DNA of 64,000 nucleotides from [Actinomadura] parvosata subsp. kistnae (GTDB taxonomy: Bacteria; Actinomycetota; Actinomycetes; Streptosporangiales; Streptosporangiaceae), in the NCBI RefSeq assembly GCF_900323885.1, contig NZ_OOHJ01000011.1:248001-312000 (forward strand). Reading direction: 5' to 3'. The position numbers and the translations under genes were made by a program. Position 1 is the first letter of the stretch. Each line of letters begins with the position of its first letter. The notes under the pieces were generated by a model that saw nothing but the letters and a program-made list of their open reading frames with translations, did no database searches and had not been told where the DNA came from. Positions 57,327 to 64,000 of this stretch are shown in pieces.

Positions 57327-58285
57327 ATGATCGAACACGCCCCGCTTCCCGCGTTCGACCCGCTGGCGGGCACGGTGGTGCGCGCGCCGGAGAAGGACGA
57401 GGCGGGCTACTGGGCGGGCTGCCCCGGCGTGCTGCACGATGGCGAGCGGTTCTGGCTGACCTACCGGCGGCGCCGCCCCCGTGGCGCCGCGGCCGAGCGC
57501 GGCTGGCACTGCGCGGTCGCGGTCAGCGACGACGGCGTGAGCTTCACCGACGTGTGGTCGGTGCACAAGGACGAGCTGCGCACGCCGTCCATGGAGCGGT
57601 TCTGCCTGACGCGCGCCGACGGGGGCGGGTTCGTGCTCTACCTGTCGTACGTGGACCCGGCCGACAACCGCTGGCGGATCGACGCGCTGCGCCCGGCGGC
57701 CCACCCGTCGGAGTTCGACGTGGCCACGGCGCGGCCGGTGCTGACGGCGGCCTCGACCGGCACGGAGGGGGTCAAGGATCCGTACGTGCTGCGGGCCGGG
57801 CCGGTGACGTACCTGTTCGCCAGCTACGCGGAGGCGCGGCCGGGCCTCGGCGGCGAGGCGCACGCCAGCGCCGACATCTACAACGTCGGCGCCACCACGC
57901 ACCCCACCGGCCTGGCCACCAGCCTCGACGGCGGGACGGAGTTCGCCTGGCACGGCCAGGCCCTCGGCGTCGGCCAGGGCTGGGACCGCTACCAGGCGCG
58001 GCTCAACAGCGTGGTGCCGGTGCCCGGCGGGTACGTGGGCTTCTACGACGGCTCGGCCTCCCACGAGGAGAACTACGAGGAGCGTTGCGGCGTCGCGGTC
58101 TCCGGCGACCTGTTCGGGTGGCGGCGGCTGTCGGCCGAGCGGCCCTGGGTCACCTCTCCCCAGGGCGGCGGCTCGGTGCGGTATCTGGACGCGCTGCTGC
58201 TGGAGGGCGGTGGTGGCTGTACTACGAGCTGACCCGCGCCGACGGCGCGCACGAGCTACGGGTGCTCCGCGTCCCCGCCGGGTGA
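57327..58285 (+). CDS. Five-bladed beta-propeller glycosidase/phosphorylase (GH43/GH130-like), apparent frameshift
   Basis: About 319 residues after bridging. It starts DPLAGTVVRAPEKDEAGYWAGCPGVLHDGERFWLTYRRR, followed by CAVAVSDDGVSF and TEGVKDPYVLRAGPVTYLFAS, typical blades of GH43/GH130-type proteins where early and middle acidic residues form the active site. No signal peptide, so it acts in the cytoplasm. The frame breaks near 58207; one added base restores GWWLYYELTRADGAHELRVLR. ATG 57327 has AAAGGCAAGG upstream. The glycoside substrate cannot be predicted; a role with the ROK regulator is likely. Confidence 0.8.
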
Positions 58286-58373
58286 GGCGGGTCGTGCGGG
58301 GCCCGCAGCGATGCGGAGCCGGGCGGTGCGGGGCGCGCACAGCGGTGGGGCGCGCACAGCGGTGCGGAGGCGG

Positions 58374-58585
58374 CTAGCGGCGGCCGTACTTCTTGTGCAC
58401 GGCCTGCTTGCTCACGCCGATGGCGTCGGCGATCTGCGCCCAGGCCAGCCCGCCACCCGGGCCCGCCGCACCTGGACCGCCTCCAGGCGCTCGATCTCAC
58501 GGCGCAGCGCGGTGGTGGCGTGCAGTGCCAGCAGCGGATCGTCGTCCTGCGCCTGCCTCATGAGGGTCGCCAGGTCGTTCGTCAT
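58374..58585 (-). CDS. Small helix-turn-helix protein, apparent frameshift
   Basis: About 70 residues after bridging. It starts MTNDLATLMRQAQDDDPLLA and ends with an HTH: WAQIADAIGVSKQAVHKKYGRR, similar to the small DNA-binding proteins common in actinomycetes. The frame breaks in the GC run near 58452-58463; one added base joins the two halves. It lies directly after, and on the same strand as, the alpha/beta hydrolase gene. Too short in either frame alone to stand out, it is supported by the good ATG and the conserved HTH. Confidence 0.65.
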
Positions 58586-58588
58586 GAC

Positions 58589-59323
58589 TTAAAGGTAATC
58601 CAGCAGCAAGGTGCTGATCTCCTCAGGACGTTCGAGCGCCGGCAGGTGCCCGGCCCAGGGCAGCTCCAGCAGCCGCCCCTGCGGCAGCGCGGCAGCCACG
58701 TGGCGGGCGCTCTCCTGGAAGAACGGCAGGTCATGGCCGCCTGCCACGACCAGCGCCGGCACGTCGACGCCGGGCAGCGACACCTCGCGCTCGGTCTGCT
58801 CGGGCTCTGGATCGGCGGCGAGCTGCACCTCGAACGCGTGCCGCTGCATCGCCTCCATCCGCCGCCGGTTCTCCTGTGACACCTCCGGCCCGAGCAGCAG
58901 GCGCGCGTTCAGCTCGGTGGCCCCTTGCACGTCGCCCGCCTCCAGCAGGCGGTTCTCCTCTTTCCAGTAGTCCCGCAGATCCGGGGTCGGCTCCAGGTCG
59001 GCAGGGGAGTTGAGCAGCACCAGCCGCTCGGCCAGCCCGGCGGTGGCCAGTTGCAGCGCCACCCAGGCCCCGGCCGACGCCCCGACGAGGCGCGCACGGC
59101 GTATGTCCAGGGCGGTCAGCACCTCGATCACGTCGTCGGCGTCGCTGTACGGCCCGTCCGCCTTGTACGGCGTGTGCCCGTACCCCCGGAAATCCACCTT
59201 GATCACCCGGAACCGCGCCGCCAGCGCCTCCTCCTGGGCGTCCCACATGCCGGAGTCGGCCGCCGTCGAGTGCAGCAGCACCACCGGCTCCCCGGTGCCC
59301 CGCTCGCTGTGCCAGATCGTCAT
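58589..59323 (-). CDS. Alpha/beta-fold hydrolase
   Basis: 244 residues. PVVLLHSTAADSGMW is the oxyanion loop, LVGASAGAWVALQLA the nucleophile elbow with Ser in GASAG, VPALVVAGGHDLPFF holds the acid, and LPWAGHLPALERPEE the catalytic His. The WKEENRLLEAGDVQGATELN lid region matches 3-oxoadipate enol-lactonase-like and related hydrolases. ATG 59323 overlaps the stop of the LysE gene (ATGA), so they are coupled. Substrate unknown. Confidence 0.88.
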   Translation of the reverse strand: MTIWHSERGTGEPVVLLHSTAADSGMWDAQEEALAARFRVIKVDFRGYGHTPYKADGPYSDADDVIEVLTALDIRRARLVGASAGAWVALQLATAGLAERLVLLNSPADLEPTPDLRDYWKEENRLLEAGDVQGATELNARLLLGPEVSQENRRRMEAMQRHAFEVQLAADPEPEQTEREVSLPGVDVPALVVAGGHDLPFFQESARHVAAALPQGRLLELPWAGHLPALERPEEISTLLLDYL

Positions 59324-59934
59324 CGCGACTCCACCACCATCCGCACGCCGAGCCCGACCAGCACGACGCCGGAGATCTGCTCCAGCCGCCGCTTGACCGC
59401 CGGCCTGCCCAGCCACGCCTTGGCCCGGTCCACTGCCCAGATGAGCAGCCCGTACCAGAGCAGGTCGACCAGCACCCACACGACGGCCAGCGTGACGAGC
59501 GTCAGCGGCACGTTCTGCCCGGCCGGCACGAACTGCGGCAGGAACGACATCGCGAACACCGCCGCCTTCGGGTTGGCCAGGCACGTGCCCACGCCCGCCA
59601 GGTACGGCGCCCGCCAGCCCGGCACGACCTGCCCTTCGGGCGCGGGCGGGGCGCCCTTGCGGGCCTGCCACAGTGCTTGCGCGCCCATCACGACGAGCAG
59701 CACCGCGCCCGTCACGCGCATGATGTCGTAGGCCACCTGCGAGGCGACCAGCAGGGCCGACAGGCCGAACGCGGCGGCCAGCCCCCACAGCAGGATGCCG
59801 GTCTCGTTGCCGAGCGTGGCGGCCAGGCCGGAGCCCCGGCCGGCGCGCAGGGTCTGGCGCATGATGATCGCGGTGCTGACCCCGGGCACCATCGCGACCA
59901 GGGCACATGCCCCGATGAAAGCGAGAAGATACAT
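59320..59934 (-). CDS. LysE/RhtB-family amino-acid exporter
   Basis: 204 residues with six hydrophobic helices. The N-terminal MVPGVSTAIIMRQTLRAGRGSG-like segment and GNETGILLWGLAAAFGL match the RhtB/LysE pattern (GPGxxxxxxxxxxxGxxxG), and NPKAAVFAMSFLPQFV is the conserved fourth-helix block. It probably exports amino acids or homoserine-type compounds. The ATG is at 59934; the stop overlaps the hydrolase start. Confidence 0.88.
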   Translation of the reverse strand: MYLLAFIGACALVAMVPGVSTAIIMRQTLRAGRGSGLAATLGNETGILLWGLAAAFGLSALLVASQVAYDIMRVTGAVLLVVMGAQALWQARKGAPPAPEGQVVPGWRAPYLAGVGTCLANPKAAVFAMSFLPQFVPAGQNVPLTLVTLAVVWVLVDLLWYGLLIWAVDRAKAWLGRPAVKRRLEQISGVVLVGLGVRMVVESR

Positions 59935-60020
59935 GCGGGGATGGTGTCAGATCGGCGGCGGGATCTCGCCTGGTTTTCCCCGGGGCCCGCGCGGGCGCTC
60001 AGCTGCAGAGCCCGGCCGGC

Positions 60021-60989
60021 TCAGCCGTAGAGTTTGGCCAGCTCGGCGACCGCTTCGGCCATCATCGCGCGGAGCTCCGGCGGCTCCAGCACCTCCACGT
60101 CGGCGCCCATGCGCAGCAGCAGCCAGCGCGCGTGCTGGATCGACTCGACGGGCACGGTCAGCGTGACCCAGCCCTCGGGGTCGGGCTCGGCGGCGGCCAG
60201 CGCGGCGGCGACGATGTCGGTGCCCATGGTGTAGGCCAGCAGGTCGCCCCGCCCGGGTGCGAGCCTGATCACGGCCTCGGCGGTGTACATGCGCTCGCGG
60301 AACTCCTTGGCGTACTGGTGCCAGAACCCGCCCAGGTCGAACCCCTCCGGCCGGGCGAACCGTCCGGGCAGCGTCTCCAATGTCAGGATCCGCCCCACCC
60401 GGTACGTGCGCGGCGACCCGTCCGGCGGCGCCGCGACCAGGTACCAGGAGCCGCCCTTGAGCACCAGCCCGAGAGGGTGGATGACGCGATCCACCTCCTC
60501 CTGGCCCCAGCGCCGGTAGGTCATGTGCAGGGGCCGCTGGTCCCACACCGCCTCGGCCACCTCGCTCAGGTACGGGGCGTCGTCGCCCGAGCGGTACCAG
60601 CTCGGCACGTCCAGCAGGAACCGCTCGCGCATGCGCGAGGCGTGCGAGCGCGGCTCGGGCGGCAGCGCGGCCAGCAGCTTCAGCTCCGCGTTGGCCGCCA
60701 CCTCGCCCAGCCCCAGCTCGGCGGCCGGCCCCGGCAGCCCGGCCAGGAACAGCGAGGACGCCTCCTCCGCCGTGAGCCCGTTGAGCCGGGTGCGGTAGCC
60801 GTCGAGGAGCCGGTAGCCGCCGGCGGGGCCGCGATCGGCGTAGACGGGGACGCCGGCCGCCGACAGCGCCTCCACGTCGCGGTACACCGTGCGTACCGAC
60901 ACCTCCAGCTCGGCCGCCAGCTCGGGCGCCGTCATGCGGCCGCGGGTCTGGAGGAGCAGGAGCAGGGAGAGCAGGCGGCTAGCGCGCAT
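60021..60989 (-). CDS. HTH-WYL transcriptional regulator
   Basis: 322 residues. The N-terminal winged helix is MRASRLLSLLLLLQTRGRMTAPELAAELEVSVRTVYRDVEAL (DeoR-type HTH_11). The WYL ligand domain has LHMTYRRWGQEEVDRVIHPLGLVLKGGSWYLVAAP, with the WYL residues, and a C-terminal WCX part (EAVIRLAPGRGDLLAY). WYL proteins sense nucleic acid or nucleotide ligands in several systems. It is divergent from the DeoR gene with only about 40 bases between, so both may share operators. Confidence 0.9.
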   Translation of the reverse strand: MRASRLLSLLLLLQTRGRMTAPELAAELEVSVRTVYRDVEALSAAGVPVYADRGPAGGYRLLDGYRTRLNGLTAEEASSLFLAGLPGPAAELGLGEVAANAELKLLAALPPEPRSHASRMRERFLLDVPSWYRSGDDAPYLSEVAEAVWDQRPLHMTYRRWGQEEVDRVIHPLGLVLKGGSWYLVAAPPDGSPRTYRVGRILTLETLPGRFARPEGFDLGGFWHQYAKEFRERMYTAEAVIRLAPGRGDLLAYTMGTDIVAAALAAAEPDPEGWVTLTVPVESIQHARWLLLRMGADVEVLEPPELRAMMAEAVAELAKLYG

Positions 60990-61016
60990 CTCCCCATTGT
61001 ATTGCGCACATGAGCC

Positions 61017-61032
61017 GTGTTTGTATGAACAC
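61017..61032. promoter_or_regulatory. Inverted repeat at the WYL/DeoR divergent promoter
   Basis: GTGTT-TGTATG-AACAC (61017-61032) is a 5-bp inverted repeat with a 6-base spacer directly before the ATG at 61033. It is placed to act as an operator for either divergent regulator. Confidence 0.45.
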
Positions 61033-61785
61033 ATGGAACGTGTGCGAGCCATCATGAACACCTTGCGTACCCACGACAGCGTCTCCGTGACCGAGCTGGC
61101 CGCCGAGCACGGCGTGTCCGAGATGACGATCCGGCGAGACCTCGACGAGCTGGCCCAGCAGGGCGTGGTGCGGCGCGTCAGGGGCGGCGCGCTGTCGCTG
61201 CTGCTGCGCGGCGAGGAGCCGCCGTTCGGGGTGCGCGAGCGGGAGGCGGTGGAGGCCAAGCGGCGCATCGGCGAGGAGGCCGCCGCGTTGATCGCCGACG
61301 GCGAGGCGGTCGTGCTGGACGGCGGCACCACCGCGCTGGAGGTGGCCCGCGCGCTGGCCGACCGGCGGGTCACCGTGCTGCCGCTGGCGCTGCAACCGGT
61401 GATGCTGCTGGCCGCCGCGCCGCGCGTGCGCCTGGTGCTGCCCGGCGGCGAGGTACGCAAGGGCGAGCTGAACGTCATGGGCCCGCTCACCGAGAGCTCC
61501 ATCAAGGCCCTGCGCTTCGACACGGCCGTCATCGGCTGCTGCGGCCTGTCCGCCGAGCACGGCCTGACCGCGCACGACCTGCCCGAGGTCGCGGTCAAGC
61601 AGGCGGCCATCGCCGCGGCGCGGCGGGTGATCGTGGTGTGCGACTCGGGCAAGTTCGCACGGACGGCGTTCGGCGCGGTGTGCCCGATCGGGCGGCTGGA
61701 CGTCGTGGTGACCGACCCCGGCATCCCGCCAGAGGAACGCGACGCGCTGGCGGCGGCCGGGGTGACGGTCAAGGAGGCCGCGTGA
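61033..61785 (+). CDS. DeoR/GlpR-family transcriptional repressor
   Basis: 250 residues. The HTH is SVTELAAEHGVSEMTIRRDLDELAQQGVVRRVRGGAL, the classic DeoR signature. The C-terminal sugar-phosphate sensor has DGEAVVLDGGTTALEVARAL, LVLPGGEVRKGE and VIVVCDSGKF. Such repressors answer to sugar phosphates. The stop overlaps the GTG of the MFS gene (GTGA), suggesting it controls or is co-transcribed with that permease. Confidence 0.92.
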   Translation: MERVRAIMNTLRTHDSVSVTELAAEHGVSEMTIRRDLDELAQQGVVRRVRGGALSLLLRGEEPPFGVREREAVEAKRRIGEEAAALIADGEAVVLDGGTTALEVARALADRRVTVLPLALQPVMLLAAAPRVRLVLPGGEVRKGELNVMGPLTESSIKALRFDTAVIGCCGLSAEHGLTAHDLPEVAVKQAAIAAARRVIVVCDSGKFARTAFGAVCPIGRLDVVVTDPGIPPEERDALAAAGVTVKEAA

Positions 61786-63059
61786 GACGCGAGCGTCCAG
61801 GTCCGCGCGAGGGTTTTCCAGCCCGGCCGGGAGGCGAGCGTCCAGGTCCGCACGAAGGTTCTGGCTCCCGGCTGGGACGCGAGCGGATGGCCGTCTACCT
61901 GCTGTTCTTCCTCTCAGGCACGGCCATCGGCACGTGGACGGCGCGCATCCCCGCCATCAAGGAGCGGCTGGCCCTGAGCGACGGCCGGCTCAGCATCGCG
62001 CTGCTCGCCGTGGCGGCCGGGGCGGTCATCGGCATGACGGTCGTCGGCCGCCTCGTCGACCGGTACGGCAGCAGCCGGGCCGTCGTGCCCGCCGCCCTGG
62101 CGCAGGGCGTGGTGCTGGTGCCGCCCGCGTACGCACCCGACCTGGTCACGCTGTCGGGGACACTACTGGTGTTCGGCATCGTGCACGGGATACTCGACGT
62201 GTCCATGAACGCCAACGCCGTCGAGGTGGAACGCGGCCACGGACGGCCGATCATGTCGTCGTTCCACGCCGTCTACAGCGTGGGCGGGTTCGCGGGCGCC
62301 ACGGCGGGCGGGCTGTTCGCGCACCGGGAGCTGTCGGCGGCGGTCACGTTCTGGACGGTCGGCGCGATGATCGCGGTGCTGGCCGCGTGGGCGGCGCGCT
62401 GGGCGCTCCGCTCCGCACCCGCCGCCCAGCCCGCCACGCGGGAACGGGCCGACCGGCCCCGGGGGATCGTCTTCCTGGGGGTGCTGGCGTTCTGCTGCCT
62501 GGTGGGCGAGGGGGCGGCGGCCGACTGGAGCTCGGTCTACCTCCGCGAGGACCTGCTGGCCACGCCCGGCATCGCCGCCGCCGGCTACGCCGCCTTCTCG
62601 ATCATGATGACGGCCGGACGCATGGCCGGCGACCGCCTCGCCGCCCGCTTCGGCCCCGTCACCCTGGTACGGTGCTGCGGCCTGCTCGCCGCGACCGGCC
62701 TCGGCCTGGCCCTGCTGGGCGGGCACCAGGTGGCCGGGGTGATCGGGTTCGGCTGCTTCGGGGCGGGGCTGTCGTGCATCGTGCCGCAGGTGTTCTCCGC
62801 CGCCGGCCACCGCGACCCGGCCTTCGCCGGCCGGGCACTGGCCCGGGTCGCCTCGATCGGCTACCTGGGGATGCTGTCGGGGCCGGTGTTCATCGGGGCG
62901 CTGGCCGAGCTGACGGGCCTGCCCCGCGCACTGGCCATCCCGGCCCTGCTGGCCGCCTTCGTCGCCCTGACCGCCACGGCGCTGCGCGTACGAACGAAGG
63001 AACCGGCGAGCCAGGCACCGGCGGGGCAGGCGCCGCGTACGGATGATGTCAGCCGATGA
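61782..63059 (+). CDS. MFS permease (fucose/sugar permease-like) with repetitive N-terminal extension
   Basis: About 425 residues from GTG 61782, or 390 from ATG 61887. Twelve hydrophobic helices with LLFFLSGTAIGTWTARIPAI and GRLVDRYGSSRAVVPAA are typical of the FucP/NarK-like MFS group found beside sugar regulators. The 35 residues before MAVYLLFFLSG (RERPGPREG-like) come from a 45-bp tandem repeat between the GTGA junction and the first helix. If translation is coupled to the DeoR stop they form a cytoplasmic extension. The last 11 bases overlap the convergent TSUP gene. Confidence 0.88.
   Translation: MRRERPGPREGFPARPGGERPGPHEGSGSRLGRERMAVYLLFFLSGTAIGTWTARIPAIKERLALSDGRLSIALLAVAAGAVIGMTVVGRLVDRYGSSRAVVPAALAQGVVLVPPAYAPDLVTLSGTLLVFGIVHGILDVSMNANAVEVERGHGRPIMSSFHAVYSVGGFAGATAGGLFAHRELSAAVTFWTVGAMIAVLAAWAARWALRSAPAAQPATRERADRPRGIVFLGVLAFCCLVGEGAAADWSSVYLREDLLATPGIAAAGYAAFSIMMTAGRMAGDRLAARFGPVTLVRCCGLLAATGLGLALLGGHQVAGVIGFGCFGAGLSCIVPQVFSAAGHRDPAFAGRALARVASIGYLGMLSGPVFIGALAELTGLPRALAIPALLAAFVALTATALRVRTKEPASQAPAGQAPRTDDVSR
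61786..61886. repeat. 45-bp tandem repeat at the DeoR/MFS junction
   Basis: GACGCGAGCGTCCAGGTCCG-like cores start at 61786 and 61831, with a shorter third copy at 61876. The period of 45 keeps the GTG-initiated MFS frame open up to the domain ATG. Confidence 0.88.
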
Positions 63060-63813
63060 AGTGCTGCCAGCCGAGCCTGATCACCATCGCCACCACCACG
63101 CACAGCAGCACGACGCGGACGAACGCGGCGCCCCGCCGCAGCGCCATGCGCGCGCCGAGCTGGGCGCCGGCCACGTTGCACACCGCCATGCCGAGCCCGA
63201 GCGCCCAGTTCACGTGCCCCTGCACGCCGAACACGAGCAGCGCGCCCACGTTCGTCCCGATGTTGATGATCTTCGCGGACGCGGAGGCGGAGACGAAGTC
63301 GAGCCCGAGGATGGTGGTGAAGGCGATGATGAGGAACGTCCCGGTGCCCGGCCCCATGATGCCGTCGTAGAAGGCGATCACCACGCCCGCCGCCAGCACC
63401 GCCGCGAGCACGCGGGGCCTGGTCCGCAGGTGCGGCACGGGCACCGCGCCCATCGACGGCCGCAGCGTCACGAACGCGGCCACCGCCAGCAGCACCACCA
63501 TGACGGCGGGCCGCAGCACCTCGGCCGAGATCGACGCCGCCGCCCACGCGCCCAGCCCGGCGCTGAGCACGGCCAGCGCCGCCCCCGGGACCGCCACCTG
63601 CCGGTCCACCTTGGTGGAGCGGGCGTACGCGACGGCGGCGGACGTCGTGCCGAACACCGACGAGAACTTGTTCGTGGCCATCGCCTCGACCGTCGGCATG
63701 CCGGTGATGAGAAGGGCAGGCAGTTGCAGCAGCCCGCCGCCGCCCACGACGGCGTCCACCCAGCCCGCTCCGGCCGCCGCGACCAGCAACACCAGGATCT
63801 GATCCAGCGGCAC
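63049..63813 (-). CDS. TSUP (TauE/SafE) family anion transporter
   Basis: 254 residues with about eight hydrophobic helices. The N-terminus QILVLLVAAAGAGWVDAVVGGGGLLQLPALL contains the family G-x-[IV]-D-[AS]-x-[VI]-G-G-G-G signature, and the repeat half has FYDGIMGPGTGTFLIIAFTTILG. TSUP proteins export or import sulfite, sulfonates or related anions. The stop lies 11 bases inside the convergent MFS gene. The region after it (63814-64000) is C-rich with no recognised gene. Confidence 0.88.
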   Translation of the reverse strand: MPLDQILVLLVAAAGAGWVDAVVGGGGLLQLPALLITGMPTVEAMATNKFSSVFGTTSAAVAYARSTKVDRQVAVPGAALAVLSAGLGAWAAASISAEVLRPAVMVVLLAVAAFVTLRPSMGAVPVPHLRTRPRVLAAVLAAGVVIAFYDGIMGPGTGTFLIIAFTTILGLDFVSASASAKIINIGTNVGALLVFGVQGHVNWALGLGMAVCNVAGAQLGARMALRRGAAFVRVVLLCVVVAMVIRLGWQHFIG

Positions 63814-64000
63814 GCGCCACTCCCCCGACTTCCCCCGATAAAAACCGTCATGAGTGTATAAGTCGGGCCTCAGTCACCCCGCCCCCACCCACCCCGCTGG
63901 GGGCCCCACCCCACCACGCCCGCCCTCACCCCAGCCTCGCCGGTCGCAGGCCCCGCACCACCGCCCGCACGTCGGCCGCACCCCGCCCGCACCCAGCCGC

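Noticed and set aside
63814..64000. A gene at the right end
   Set aside because: The C-rich 187 bases show no start codon with a ribosome site and no recognised coding pattern.

Overview
The window is very GC-rich, uses many GTG and TTG starts, and is packed with overlapping ATGA/GTGA gene junctions. Together with the gene families present this points to a filamentous actinomycete; a Streptosporangiaceae/Nonomuraea-like host is a guess from style only. No rRNA, tRNA, IS element, phage or CRISPR array was seen.

Region 1 (1 to about 21.4 kb) is part of a type II (aromatic) polyketide cluster whose left end lies outside the window. It has an LLM-type flavin/F420 oxidoreductase (5' end cut off), a DHA2 efflux pump, an O-methyltransferase, a P450, a carbamoyltransferase, a glycosyltransferase, an SDR, a TcmI-type cyclase, a cupin (TcmJ-like), ketosynthase alpha and a SARP activator. 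A long leftward operon then carries a POT-family transporter, the chain length factor, an SDR, two ABM mono-oxygenases and a complete acetyl-CoA carboxylase (fused AccDA, BCCP, AccC) for malonyl-CoA supply. KS-alpha and CLF, normally adjacent, sit on opposite strands about 7.6 kb apart, and no PKS acyl carrier protein is visible. Heptamer repeats with 4-bp spacers, the classic SARP operator layout, lie upstream of several cluster genes.

Region 2 (about 21.4 to 48.8 kb) is mostly housekeeping or accessory: an AraC-type fragment, a VOC protein, modABC with a TOBE/HTH regulator, a LuxR-type large ATPase, two histidine kinase/response regulator pairs each next to an ABC exporter, a lipoprotein esterase, a STAND-like NTPase with a WD40 propeller, a MetE-like enzyme, an FG-GAP lipoprotein and an EEP-fold phosphodiesterase.

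Region 3 (about 48.9 to 56.1 kb) is the most interesting part. It holds a serine-palmitoyltransferase-like alpha-oxoamine synthase, a stand-alone ACP, a GNAT-fold N-acyltransferase resembling bacterial ceramide synthase, an epimerase-family reductase, a PAP2/Aur1-like phosphotransferase and an MMPL lipid exporter. This matches the gene set for bacterial ceramide (sphingolipid) synthesis, which would be unusual in an actinomycete.

Region 4 (56.1 kb to end) holds a ROK regulator and glycosidase, a small HTH protein, an alpha/beta hydrolase, a LysE exporter, a WYL regulator divergent from a DeoR regulator, an MFS permease and a TSUP permease.

Two window-wide patterns matter. First, at least fourteen genes are broken by apparent single-base deletions, nearly all in G/C runs and all of the same sign, which looks like sequencing undercall rather than decay; these genes are annotated across the break. 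Second, short tandem repeats sit repeatedly at gene ends and operon junctions, with periods that are multiples of three wherever they are translated.
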